A stretch of 64,000 nt of DNA, taken from Sipunculus nudus (taxonomy: Eukaryota; Annelida; Sipuncula; Golfingiida; Sipunculidae). The position numbers and the translations under genes are program-made. Of the stretch, positions 23,523 to 36,392 are shown one piece after another. The stretch lies in NCBI GenBank assembly GCA_026874595.1, contig CM049306.1, positions 11,119,019 to 11,183,018 of the forward strand. The letters are read 5' to 3'. The stretch's first letter is position 1; the number at the start of each line of letters is the position of its first letter. The notes beneath the pieces are model-generated. The model had not been told where the DNA came from, did not search any database, and saw only the letters and a program-made list of their open reading frames with translations.

Positions 23523-24830
23523 AATAAATGTAATATATTCACTTTGGACTACTTTCACATCAATCTACACAAGAGACACAGTAGAAATCTTGATTAAAAT
23601 TATCAACTACTTTCACATCAATCTACACAAGAGACACAGTAGGAATCTAGATTAAAATTATCAACTGCATCTTTGTCTATCATTTATTTCATCCATGTGA
23701 TCCCTAATAATTAGTAATGAATAATATGATTTATTTTTGTTATCATTAAAATTGAACTGAAAAATACCACAGGTGACTGCATGGTGTTATTTGGATTACG
23801 TGACATTCTATCCATCCATACAAGATTCTTACATCATCAGTAACTGCAAGTTAATTTTCTGTTACTCATCAACTAACAAATTCCTTTTCTATTAATTTTT
23901 CTTTAATTTGTTATTAAAAACCAATAAAGAATTATTAATTTATTGTTTATTGTTATGTTGTTGGTCAAAACAACTACTAGATGAGTTGGGTTGGACACTA
24001 GCCATAACAAACACGACTCAGTTAGGGCCCCCTACTGAGTCATGACACAAGCCAAATTAAGAACCGCCCTGCAAGTCCGCGCCACGCTTTATAACCATAT
24101 CTCCGCATACAGTCGGCAGGCAGACCGCAGGCAGAAATCTCCCATACATGCAGAACATTATACGAATATATTGGGTTAAAACAGAATATTTCACACATGG
24201 TAGGTGTCGTTGGAGAGATAAGAAACTTATTAAAAGGTCAAGTGTTTTTTTTTTAAGTGACACGGTACTTGTAAGCAATGAGGCGTTGTCAAAAATGACA
24301 AAAATATTTGCATCCTCATGGGGCCTTATAATGCAATCCTCAGAGTTAGATGTCCAGGCACTCTGGCAAGCCAGTAATCTGGCCATTATGTCAGAGGGCC
24401 GATCTGGCGCTAGGTTGGACACCTGGATCAACTGTGGCTGGCTATAAGCTGCCTGGCTGCCCCAGTGTATGCTTCGCCTCAAGCGTGCATAATTTGCTGA
24501 AAGGTCAACAAGGTCAACATAGAGGTGACTGAAGAGGAGTTGGGCTAATTATTTCAACTTTCTAAACTAAAAAGCTGAAATCCTTATGTGTGCATGATAT
24601 GAAAATTATATCAACAGTGCTCACAGGAAACAAAAATGCCATGGTCAAAGTTGGGCAAAATTTAAGGTATTAATTTTATATTTATACTAATAACTAAAAC
24701 TAATAATGAAAAATTCAGAACTAATTTTGGGTATTCAACTGAATCTTGATTAAATAATGTTACATCCCTGACAAAAAATCTCTTGCTTCAGCAATCCTCT
24801 TGTTAAGGAGTAAATTGTTTTCTTGATTTT
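23523..24830. repeat. Dispersed repeat R, copy 1 (contains a 416 bp insertion)
   Basis: Strong similarity to 40331-41175. Shared landmarks include TCAACTGCATCTTTGTCTATCATT, GTGACATTCTATCCATC, CTGGATCAACTGTGGCTGGC, GCATAATTTGCTGAAAG and AGCTGAAATC-TTATGTGTGCAT. The second half is the family A AT-rich body, inverted relative to 14686-14960. Confidence 0.7.
23999..24414. mobile_element. Insertion flanked by 8 bp repeats TTGGACAC
   Basis: TTGGACAC occurs at 23991-23998 and 24415-24422. The paralogous copy at about 40731-40742 reads GGAGTGGACACCTGGATC with no insertion, that is, an empty site. An 8 bp target duplication suggests a hAT-like or P-like element, but terminal inverted repeats are weak (TAGCCATAAC against CCTAGCGCC) and no transposase is seen. 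Confidence 0.55.
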
Positions 24831-26590
24831 TAGCTCAGCTGACTGTAAGTCAACTGAGGTGTAGGAATGGCGCTTTGTCCGTCGTCTGTCCGGCTGTCCG
24901 TTAGCAGGGTACAAATCGTAACTGCTGGACCTAAAAATTTCTAAGTGAAAATCCGTGGAGGTCAATAAAAAATTTCCTTGGAAACCTGAAATTAAGTCAC
25001 TACTATATACTATATTGACCATGATTAGTTTTGTCAGTTACCGAAAAGTGTCGGTGCCACCTGTATTTTTTATTTTAACGAATATTTTTCTATTTTTTTT
25101 TACTAGAAAATGACAACAATCATGTCAGTTTCTCAGCTGTAATTACATCTAGTGTCCAAAAACGTGGTGTGTGTATTGATCACAAGTGGATGCCATATAG
25201 TAATCACCCTGTCTGTCTTTTTGTCTGTCTGTCTGTCGATCCATCCATCCACACAAATTTGTTTCCTGATAATAACTACAGGTTGTATTGACCCATGGAT
25301 TTCAAACTTGACTTACGTATGGCCCACCACTAAAGCAAGAACCTATATGATTTTTGGGTCAGGAGGTCAAAGGTCAAGATCACAGGACTCACTTATTTAA
25401 AAAGATTATGGCTGCATTTTAAGCCAAGCTTTTAATCCCAAACTTTCCATTTTGCGCATTTGGCTGACTTGCCAGTATGGGGAGAGCATAAATGAATATG
25501 GGGTCACATGGTAAAAGGTCAAGGTCATAGGGGCCATCTGTTCACAAATTAGGTTCCAGATGATAACTCCAGTTTAGTTTGACATATTGGTTTCAAACTT
25601 AATTATATATGACTCACCACTAAAGTAAAAACCGTGTCGATTTTTGGGTCCAAAGGTCAAGGTCACAGCACTCATTTTTAAAAAAAGAATGCATATGCAT
25701 TTGAAGCCAAACTTTTCATCACAGACCTTTCATCTTCAAAATATTACTAACCTGCCAAAAAGGGAAGATTCTGTTCAATTCTTGCGTCATGAGGTCAAAG
25801 GTCAAGGTCACAATACCCACTTATTTAGAAAGATTGTGGACGCATTTTAAGCCAAACCTTCCATCTTGCACATATAGCTGAGCTGCCAATAGGGGGAGAA
25901 CTTGATTGATTTGGGGGTCACAAGGTCAAAGGTCATGGTCACAGGGGCCCAGCTGTCCACAAATTTGTTTCTGGATGATAACTCCAGTTTGGATGGGCAT
26001 ATTGGTTTAAATTTTTGACTTATATATGACTCACCAATAATGTAAGAACCCTTTTAATTTTGGGGTCATAAGGTCAAAGGTCAAGGTCACAGGACCCACT
26101 TCTTTAAAAAGATTGTTGATATATTTTTAGCCAAACTTTCTGTCCCAAACCTTTTATCTTACAGATGTTGCTCACCTGCCAATAGTAGAAGTAACCTATG
26201 GATTTTGGGGTCAAAGGTCATGGTCATGGGGCCATCTATCCACATATTAGTTTCCAGATGATAACACCAGTTTGGTTTGAAATATTGGTTTCAAACTTGA
26301 CTTATATGTGTCCCACCACTAAAGTAACAACTGTTGATTCTGGGGTCATGAGATCAAAGGTCAAGGTCACAGGACCCACTACTTTAGAAAGATTGTGTAT
26401 GCATTTTAAGCCAAACTTTTCATCTCAATCCTTTCATCATTGACATGTGGTGCACCTCCCAATGGGGGAAGTTTCCTTTTGATTTTGGGTCACAAGGTCA
26501 AAGGTTAAGGTAACAGGGCCCATCCATTCACAAATTAGTTTATAGATGATAACTCCAGTTTGGGTAGACAGGTTAACTTCAAACTGATCA
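24828..26590 (+). repeat. Family A TTTTTAG end followed by amplified AGGTCA tandem repeats
   Basis: Starts TTTTTAGCTCAGCTGACTGTA and shares CGTCTGTCCGGCTGTCCGTTAGCAGGG with the 12538 element. It then runs into at least eight units of variable length (roughly 130-160 bp), most of which contain AGGTCAAAGGTCAAGGTCACAGG or a close variant: 25364, 25511, 25651, 25792, 25923, 26071, 26208, 26351 and 26495. The open frames here are repeat-derived. Confidence 0.7.
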
Positions 26591-26689
26591 CAGGACCAAT
26601 ATATTGAAAAACCTCATAAACATATATTTGTTGTTGAGTGACCAAATATCTTTCCTGATTTTTTACAAAGTGCAATATATTTGGGGGCC

Positions 26690-27046
26690 CATAACTTTTT
26701 AAAATTATATAATACAGACCTAATTTCTAGCATGTGCATAGGAACTATATAGAGGAATATTTATGGTAAATATGAGAAAAACAAATGAGTGGTTTTTATA
26801 TTAGGCAGTCCCGTAGTGTGCGAATAGGTTTTTAATAAAAAATGGAGGTTTTTCCTAATTTTTCAAAGGAACAAAGTTGCAAAGACCCAGTTTTCGGCTT
26901 GGTAGGAGATCTTGGGGACATCTAACATTATGCAGAATTTTGGATAGGTCTTACGGTTTCAAAACATGCCACATCTATGGACAGACAGACAGACAGACGA
27001 CGGACAATGGACCATGACTATAGCTTATAGTCAGCTGAGCTAAAAA
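26690..27046 (-). mobile_element. Family A element, TTTTTAG end, nested in the opposite orientation
   Basis: Minus strand starts TTTTTAGCTCAGCTGACTAT and passes through GTCTGTCTGTCTGTCC into the same body as 2405-2732. It sits between a plus-oriented family A start at 24828 and a plus-oriented CTTGAT end at about 27330-27364 (TTTAGCTGAGCAGAGTGACC then CATGGGTCCCTTG), which suggests insertion of one copy into another. Confidence 0.6.
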
Positions 27047-27364
27047 ACAGATTCAATTGAACAAATGTGTAAACTACTGAAATGTCAACAGTTAATCAAA
27101 AAGCCAACTGATATTATGGTAAAGGTATAGATCATTTGTTCACAAACTGCTCACATGCTTCAGTTTCAACATTAGGAAACACATGGCCAGGTCACAAAAT
27201 ATTTTTTTGCAACAATTTCTTGCTCATCAATACAAACCAATCATATAAACCAACCATGGCCTATATTACCTCTTCCTCTTACACTTTATCTCCATTTTAT
27301 ATTATTTTAGATTTTTACCTTCAAGGTCAACTTTAGCTGAGCAGAGTGACCCATGGGTCCCTTG

Positions 27365-30300
27365 ATTTTTTTTTGCGGTTGAAAACTTAGTGAATATCCC
27401 CAACGATCACCAAACTGTCGGAGTTTTTCGGCACCCCTTCTGCCGGAGCATATAATTTGCTCAAGTTTGAGCTATTCCGCAAATCAGAGATCCCTATTAA
27501 GATATTCTGGGTTTTAGACCCTCATTATCAGATAAGTTAAATCTGTCGTGGTCATGCCAGATGAGTGGTCATTTTGAATTTTAAGTTAAAACAGTAGGCT
27601 GTTATGTATTAAACCGCGACTGGCAATACCAGAGGGTAAATCACAGGCGCTTCAATTGCTATTAGTGTAGATTTTGGTTAAATTAGTTACTTTTTCGAGT
27701 CATTTCCTTATAACTATTACTTATTTTAACTTTCCTAGTTTTTTTATCACACCATATGGTCAATCTCCTCATTATAAATATTATTTTGCATTTAGTGTTA
27801 CAAGACTTTTGATGTTGGTAACATGCATGGGTGAAGGAGCACTGACTGTCCATAAATTTTTATGTCCTTGAAAACAATTTTCAGGTCCTTGAAAAGTGCT
27901 TGAAATTTTTTTCATGATAAGTGTAGGAACCAGCACCATCACACTGTTACCAGTAGGTCTACATAACCTCCAAGGCTCTCATGAAAGAGTTTCAATCATT
28001 TCTGCCATCTGGTGGAAAACTATACAACTAAAAGGGTTGTGAATCATGATGCAAACAGCCTCAACAGACAAGTCACTCACTTTATAGTATTTAAACAAGA
28101 CCAGTAGATTACCATCGTTTATTCTGGCATTCAAGTACAATCAGTTTACAAAATGGAGGGTTCAACAACAACATGTACATTAAATATTTCAAGAAAATTT
28201 AATATCAGTAAAATTCTTTCTTTTCTAACCTTACAGAACAAACCAGTGGACTGGTATTAGGTCTGGAGACTGCACATATGGTAATGTTGTGGGATTTATA
28301 TTATTCATTACTATCTATTCAGACATGTAATTGTCTTTTACACAGCTGTGTGGTACACCAGGCTGAATATTTATTATTTAACTGTATTCCGTAGGCAAGT
28401 TGGTAATACTGTACACTAAAACTGTACAGTCACTCATGACAATATAACTAAACTTACTTTTCAGATGCATACTTCTGATGTGTCCTTGTGATTAACTGCT
28501 ATGTTGGTCATCATAATCTTATTAGATCACATTATACATAAAAAGTGGATTCTTGATAAAATCAATATAATCCTTGATGTCATAATTCTAAATTCATTCA
28601 AGTAAATCCCTTACATATTATCTGTCTTAACTTAAGACATCATGTATATTCATAAGCCCTCTGAGATGGTCAAAATAGAAAAATAGAGTTTGGAAAACGT
28701 AAGGAAATATTCTCCAGGCAGTGCCAATCAGAGTTTGGACCCTTCAAAACTGCTTCCTCAAGGCAGTTAATTCTACAAGTCTGATCAAAGTAATAAATGC
28801 AAACTGTATGACTAAATCTGATCTGGTCCAGTGGCTTGTGGATATGAGCTAAAAAAATTGCAATCATTTAAATGGCTAACATGCCAAAATTACTGTTAAC
28901 ATGAGTTGTAAATAAAATAAAAACAGAGACAACTTAATTCTTAAATATATTTTTTTTTTGCTAAAACTTAATAATATCAAGCAAAAGCTTCCTCCTTTTT
29001 TAATGAATTTGATTTTCTGTGCAAAATAGGTACCAGTAGATGAACTGTTTCAATGTTTAACAATTGCACTTCTACACACTGTTCTCTTCCCAACCACTGA
29101 TGTAAGATATATAAATATGTAAATGGTGTCATATGAAACAAAGCCTTCTTCATAATTTCCTGGATGATAGTATTTGAAAACCAACCCATTTCCTCAATTT
29201 TTTATCTGGTGCGAGATAATGTAAAAGTCTGTATTTCTTAAACACTTTGCCCAAAATACTGAACACACATAAAAGTAGGTCATCTATGATTTTTAATCTG
29301 TACAGATTGCTATTAATGAATCCTGGTTAAATGTATTAACTTGTTGACATAAAACCTATAATATGCAAAATAACCATGAGCCTATTAAATACCACATGTA
29401 TTAACAACCTGCTAATAATCTATTAAAAAGTATGTTAATTAAGTAATTTATAATTTGGGCACATAATACTCCTCAATGCATGGATAACAAATCCTATAAA
29501 TTTTTCTCCATTTAAAAGACAACATTACCAAAATCACTGACACAAGCATGAAAATCAAGATCAACAAGGATGTGAAAAGTTCCAGAGTAAGTAATCTCAA
29601 CTAAGTTCAGATCTTTAAATTGGATGAATTGTAACACCCAGTGTGAAAATCAGATCACATTTCTTACGGATATAAGGAAGATTTTAAACAAAACAATTAA
29701 GTAGAAACTCTGTTTATTCCAAATAATGAGAAACATGAATTCTGTAAATAAGCACACTGCAGTGTTTTTAAATCTATGGTCATCTGGAACATGTTCTACT
29801 CTATTTGAAAAGTGATCTAAAACCTATTACCACAGCAAAATGATTATGGCATAAAGCTATTCTGACCAATAGTAATGGAAGGCATTGAGATAACATTGCA
29901 CACAAACTTCTGAAGTACATAAGGAAAATATGAAAGCAAATCTTGATTTTTATTAGTCATAGATGTGCTGAGTGTGAAAAAAAGGTTACAGGTACATGGA
30001 GGAATTTCAGTAAGTCTAATCTACTTGCTTCTGATATGGAGGTGCCCTTACTTAAGTTACTGTAGGGGAGGTTTCACTGAATTTCTAGAGGATCACATAA
30101 AGGAGCAACAATTTTCAGATTTTTTGGGTCATATTTTTGGTCATACATTCAGCAGTATGTGTTTCCTCATATACCTGGGTAATTGTTTAAATTCATACAC
30201 AAGTATATTTTCATGCTAATGTCTGACATTTTTATTGCTCCTACAGCTAGGACACAGGGAATGAAGAAGTTCAAACTCATTTCTGATGGACATGTTTGTT

Positions 30301-33300
30301 CTCGGACTTGTGCAAAGGACTCATTTATCACAACAAACATGTTGCAATGTTAATTCAATTCAAATTTGAGGGACTAAAAGTGATAACCTGTGACAGGAGA
30401 AGAAAGAAAACTTAATTTGTACTGCATAACTTAATGAAAGAATGGCAGATGATGAAATTCAAGATCTGGGATTAATTGCAGTCTATCATCAAACAGAAAA
30501 TTTTTAGGGTAGGAGAAATATGTTCTTGATATGTTCATTAACAAAACACATTTTTTTATTATAACATAGCCAGGGGCCTTGACCAAAGTACATGTATATA
30601 TGTAACTGATGGTCAAATATCTGACAGAGTATAACAACAATTTAGCTTACAAGAGTCTGGTCTAAGGTACCATAAATTTCTACAACTTTCCATGCCTTTG
30701 TAACTACCAAGTCATAGTCACTTCAGGATCTGGAACTATATGAAATATCAGGAAATCGAATAGATTTTGTACAACTGGTACCATGGACAGCAAAGTATAG
30801 CACAATACTTGGTATTTTAAATTTTTATAGCATCAATTTTGTGAAGCTGGAGCAAAAGAAAGCTTGGTCTTCAGGAGCAGGAATAATTGAACAAGTTCTC
30901 CTGATTCATTAAACAATTAAGCAGTACATGATCCATAATTGTTTGGCTTAGGTTGGCCATTTTTTTTTAAGTGAGGTGGTTTCAGTTCAGCAGACAGATT
31001 CCTCAGCACAGTTTCCTTCCTTTACAAAAGTTGACATTCAGCTCTGATTAATACAAATATGACTTAAGAATGCTGGATGTGTATCATCTGTCTAATATAA
31101 AATCAAGCACTGGTGCAAAATGAATGTATCTACATGTTGTTAAAACTAGTCTAGTCTGTCTAGTACCTTAAACCCTCTGTACAATATAAACAAGAATTTA
31201 AAACAATAAATTTGTCTCAGGTTACCAAGGTTATTTATACGTAACATTAATCTCCGAGTTTCTGCTTATTTTTTTTAAAGATTTCAAGTGACAACTAAAC
31301 ATACCTGTTTCTTTTCAAACACAAACATACCTTTGTAAATATGTTTCCACAATAGTCAGTGTTCATATTCTAATTTATACATAATTATCATAGAAATATA
31401 TCAAGTGAGAATTTTCAAAGGTGTCACATGATGCAAATTTTTTTCAATAAACAATAACCACTCTGAATGCATCACCATAAAATATTTTAAAACAATTAAT
31501 AAAAATAATTGTCTCAGCACATCAACAGATAAAAAATCTCATCATTCCTGCTTCCAAGGAAAATGTTGAAAATGTACAATAATTTTACACAGTCGTGCAA
31601 CTCTCTGCTATGGAGAGAGACCCAAATAAACATGACAAAAATATAATATAACAGACGTTAAACATGTGCTAGGAGAAGTTTTTTAAAGCAAGTGGGTCAT
31701 GTAAATCAGATATTTTGATTTTATGATCAAAATAATACATACACCAGAAATTAATGTTAACATTTTCTTTTTAACACAGGGCCATTATCATGTATTACTC
31801 AATGGAGCTCAGAATCTTTTAATATAATTATGTACACCTTGATAACAATCATGACACATACCAGTACAGTAAACTATATAATCCATTTATGAGAAACAAA
31901 ACAGAACAAAATGCAACACAGGTTGCATAGTTAACGCAGTACCCTGGTGTGTACCAGAAACTTAAATGATAAAACCTGCCTCCATAAACTAAAACCAGTG
32001 ATCTACACATGAATGGGACCTGTTAACAAAAATTAAAGAATATTTTACAAAAGAAAATACAATATCATCATTCCCAGCATTTTTCCATGTTCACTGATAT
32101 TTTCTTTGTTCCCACAGAATTGTGTGTATTATATTTCACAAAATATGTGTTTTATATTCCCCTCATGTTCCCAAAATCTATTCCTATCAGTTTTGGTAAT
32201 ATATCCCGATGTAAATTCTTCTGTCATTTATTTGACACAGACATAAAAAGTACAAAAATTCAATAATATTTTGTATACTTATAATTAGGACATACAGGGC
32301 TCAACTCTGCCATTATCCCTTAATTTTTACCAAGGCCAATAAAACCACTGGAATCATTCATCTCTATGGGCTTGAATTCATCTGGGAGTTATTAATTAAC
32401 AACTGGCAGCCATATCTTACTTTCACAGCTGAGTAAGTAGGAATAAAAATTCAAAGGTCTGTTTTGTTATGAGATTTTTCAGCTTTTAATTGTCTGTTTG
32501 ACTGGTGTTTCTATCCTGCTATCCTTGGATATATCATAAAGTAGCCAATAAATGTTAAATGGCTGAACAATGAGAAAATGATGGGAAAACAATCTTATAT
32601 TTTCATTCACTGAAATATCCCCTATCTTTACATGCAAATGTCCCTTAAGGAACTTAATAATAACCTCAGATATTTGGTAAAATATATTACCAGTGGAATT
32701 TTCCTAAATACCAGTATACTTGTACACATATAGTTAAAATAGTAAAAGTGGCTTCACACCACTGGAAATATGTTTAAAATTTAAAATACAGACGGCATAA
32801 TTGAATGCATTATTTAAGTATCACTTCCAATTTAATGAAAAATAAAACAATCTTCATACAAATCTGTACAACAGTTTCTTTAACACTACCAGTTTAAGGC
32901 TCTAAATATTTCAGTACATGAAACATTTTGATTTAATGCACAACTTGTGTAACTCCATCTGCATGCATATCAGATACTATTCATAAAACTGGCAGCCCAC
33001 TATCATCTCCTCACCAGACACTGGCAAAAGTGACTTTTAAAAACACATCAGCACAAAAAATTACAGAATTATTCTGATAAATGCCTTATCTCCACTGTAA
33101 TGTCTATCTGATTCCCTGCTCAAAAAAAATTATTAAAAAGAAACTGAATCAACTGCATAAATACAAATATATCTAATGAGCCTATTATCTATACATTTAA
33201 TAAATGCCCCTGTAATCAGAGTCGCATATAATGTTCCCACACATTCACAACCAGTTAACATTTTTTTTACACATACAAAAAAGTAAGAGGTGTCTAGGTG

Positions 33301-34484
33301 GTACGTGGTGGTAGGAATAGTTCTTAAAATCATCACCAGGGGTCATTACTGTTGAATCACCCCTCCTAAAAGCTGGTGTTATTTATATGATAGAGATTAT
33401 TGCCAATGTGGTAAAAAGTACATATAAGTCTATGATCTGAGCACAGGAAGTGTCAAGGAACTAATCTTTCTCTCTGCATTTCCCCCCTGGAAAACTGACT
33501 CTAGGTAATCAAGAGTTGAATGAAACAGCACTGAGTCTGAGTGAACTCTTGCATGAAATAAAAAAAAGAATGTGATCAGGCTGTTGTGTTCATCTCCCTT
33601 AGCCTGAGCACCATCAAGAGTCTGATATGTTTTAAGTTTCCTTTTATCCACAGACACACACATACACATGGCCACATCACAAACTAACACTGATGTGAGA
33701 GATAAAAAAATCACAATATTTCTTATTCATTCAATAATGTATACATATAAAGATCTGTAAGTGTGAATGTGTATATAGGCTCCTTTCTGTAATGTGTTTG
33801 TTTGTGTATGTATATCTTAATCTGTCACAAAAAACACTTTCCTTTAAAACTTCAAACTTCTTTGACAGCTGTATTGTTGCAAAAATGCAACTCATTACAT
33901 TTATCACCACAGCAACTACCAAAGAGGGCAGCTTTACACTCTGTAAACATACCAGTCAACATCTTGTGATTAATTTACATATGTGAAGAGTATTCTGAGA
34001 GTGAAAGTAAACAAAAACTATAACAAACTTAAGCAAAGGACAAAATGAAACTAAAATGTACAAGTAGTGTACATATTTTTTATCTTACCAACTAAATGAA
34101 TTGTAAAAATTTATTTGTGAAAAGTTAAAAGTGCATAAAGTACAAAATGAAACAAGCTGTGAATGTTGAATATTCATGAGATTCCTGGAGATAAATGTTG
34201 TACCACCACAATACTTAGATCATGTACAGTGTATATATGTGGACTATGAAAGGCATACCAAGGTCTAGTAGATTCTGAATTCAAAGAGTTTCAACCACAA
34301 TGCTGCTTCCCTGATCACCTGATCAATCCCATCATGCACTGTGAAATACCCAGCATGCACCGCCCACAGCATCTTTCATGTGCTGCAGTTGTCCTCCCCT
34401 GGAGTGATTAAAGAAATGATGACACTCCAATTTTTGTTGCTCAAGGCGTCTGTTGGAATTCAATTGTCTACTGTGTCAAAATGT
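27365..34484. other. Repeat-poor AT-rich region; right part may be CAMK1 3' UTR
   Basis: For about 7 kb I see none of the A, B or C families, no long C/G runs and no convincing exon on either strand. The region lies directly downstream of the CAMK1 stop codon (minus strand). A minus-strand AATAAA occurs at 34110-34115, about 370 bases after the stop. A longer 3' UTR ending further left is also possible. 27870-27920 contains CCTTGAAAA...CAGGTCCTTGAAAAGTGCTTG, a short direct-repeat motif. Confidence 0.45.
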
Positions 34485-34547
34485 TCAATTCTTGTTCATG
34501 GCTAGTTTCTTCATCTGCCGAATCACTGCAGTGGCGTTGTACGCTTG
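34485..34547 (-). CDS. CAMK1: CaM kinase I, last exon (calmodulin-binding end, stop)
   Basis: Acceptor CCATTACAG|CAAGCG. It encodes QAYNATAVIRQMKKLAMNKN and a TGA at 34485-34487. Human CaMKI has QAFNATAVVRHMRKL at the same place (from memory), which is the C-terminal half of the Ca2+/calmodulin-binding helix. The protein stops five residues after that helix, so it lacks the roughly 45-residue tail of the human protein. This may be an isoform or the ancestral short form. Confidence 0.93.
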   Translation of the reverse strand, partial: QAYNATAVIRQMKKLAMNKN

Positions 34548-35209
34548 CTGTAATGGAGAATACTTAAGTTTATATTTTTGAAGGAAACACAAATATATTT
34601 TCTGTGTGCTTAAACAAATCTCAATGTCAACCTTTTTTATGGGGTGTTACTTAAATAAGTATTTGGCAGTATCTTTGACTTAATTTATGGTAATTTTCAA
34701 GTAGGAGATGTAACCACATCAGAAGCCAATCCTGGATCCTGGATTTTATCATGTTCCAAAATTTTACAATTACCACAAAATGTAAAATCCTTTTACATAA
34801 GTATCCATGACTGAAGCCAAAATATTTCAGAGTACAACTGTTAAAGCCAGACAAAAAAAAGGGTGCCTATGGCCTCAAAAAGTCAGTCTAAGTTACACAT
34901 ATTTCAGTCATCAATCTTTTTGATATATGAATATCTCTTATTTTCAAGTATCACTATCATAATGTATTGCTTATGTACCATCTTAGTCAAATTCATTTAT
35001 TGTTTAATATTTCTTTATTTCTGTAGTATAAATTGTGTCAATATAGTTAGATTTTTGTATGCCTTCTGAAATTAAACATCCAACATTATTAACAGATTTC
35101 TGCATTAAATATAACAGGATATATGCAAAAAGAGCCTTCTTGCACAGTTGGGAATTATAATACTGTTAATAAAGAAACCGTTTTATGATATGATAATTAA
35201 TACAGTTAA

Positions 35210-36301
35210 TACCGTATTTATTCTAATTTGGCGATCCCTCTTATTTCGCGACCCCAAAGAATATTTTGAAAGCATAATTTCTAAAATGACTCTAATTTCG
35301 CGACTGCTGACGATGTTTTCTGTCAACGATGTTAAGATGAAATGCCTCTGTCTCTCACGGGCACCGCAGTTTGTATCTGACTAGATTCTTATAACATTGA
35401 GCATCCACATCAAACTTGTTTCCAATAAAATTTTTGAAGATACAAAGATGCGTTTTTCATAATATATTAACATGATAAAGCGTTCAAGATCAAAATGTGT
35501 GTCCTTGGCGAAGCAAACTCGTGTACCATTCCTGGTACGCACGTTCCTCGTGTGCAATTCACGTTGGATCTTTAGCAATAATATTTACAATGTGCGGGAA
35601 AGCACGCGCGGTGGAACAACTGTGACACAGCTGGAACTGTCATCTTAGTTAAGTTTAAACGACCCCGGTTAGTTTTTGGATGGGTGACCGCTCGTACCAA
35701 ACAGGGCCCGATCGAGGGCACGCGAGCTAGGACCATTTCCAGTCGTATATATTTTAACGCGCTTTTACTTTCCTTTATTTATTACCTATTATGCAAATAA
35801 AAGTTATCTGATAATAGGCAGTTATTTTTTATAAAGTCTTCTTCCAACTCCCTTGCAGCTGCTTGTCCCTTTTCGGCCCGCTGATATCGGCGCCTGGTGG
35901 GTTGACTTGAAACAGCTGGTAGTTACATGAGTTGCCGTCCATGTCAAGTGATCGTACCTATACGCGAAGTAGTGATCATTTTGTAAAGTGATTAAGCTCA
36001 GTTTGATTAATCATTTGCGGATTCTGTATAATTCATGTGACGGTTGGAAGCCCGTTTGTAGGAAATACTGTTAAGCTAACAAAAAAAACTTATAAACGAC
36101 CAAATTATCACTCAATTCAAATGACCGCTCGAGTGTCAGAGTAGCTCTGCGTCTCTACGGAAGGTTATCAAACCGCATGCCTCTAAAATCTCGACCACCG
36201 CAAATTCTGCAGAAAGATAATTTTCAAATATCCTCCATTATCTCGACCTCTGAGAAAATTAATTATTTTTAAGTGGTCGCCAAATTAGAATAAATACGGT
36301 A
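35210..36301. mobile_element. 1.09 kb DNA transposon with 24-25 bp terminal inverted repeats, carrying a 5S rRNA-like segment
   Basis: TACCGTATTTATTCTAATTT plus GGCGA at 35210-35234 is repeated exactly, inverted, at 36277-36301. Flanking AAT on both sides is a possible short target duplication. Subterminal copies of ATTTCGCGACC and ATCTCGACC occur on both sides. There is no transposase ORF, so it is non-autonomous. It is more GC-rich than its surroundings. It lies in the last CAMK1 intron. Confidence 0.8.
35637..35695 (+). pseudogene. 5S rRNA-like fragment (internal promoter and 3' half)
   Basis: GGTTAGTTTTTGGATGGGTG followed by ACCGC matches the conserved 5S segment GGTTAGTACTTGGATGGGTG-ACCGC with two differences. 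The preceding TTAGTTAAGTTTAAACGACCC resembles the box A to intermediate region of 5S (AAGTTAAGCAACGTCGGGCC). The 5' half of 5S and the terminal stem are absent or unrecognisable. It is not a functional rRNA gene. Presence of the internal control region could allow pol III transcription, but this is inference. Confidence 0.65.
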
Positions 36302-36392
36302 ATATTAAGACATTCCTCACAAATCTGAGAAACTTGTTTTGCAGCAGCTTATTCCTCTTGATGTCTATAATTGTAATAACTCATGTACTAAC

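Noticed and set aside
24057-24482. 141-codon minus-strand frame and overlapping plus-strand frames
   Set aside because: They span the border of the 416 bp insertion and repeat R; no conserved motif is visible.
25364-26510. CRISPR-like array suggested by regularly repeated AGGTCAAAGGTCAAGGTCAC
   Set aside because: Whole units, not just short repeats, are similar, spacing is irregular, and the genome is eukaryotic. This is a transposon-derived tandem array.
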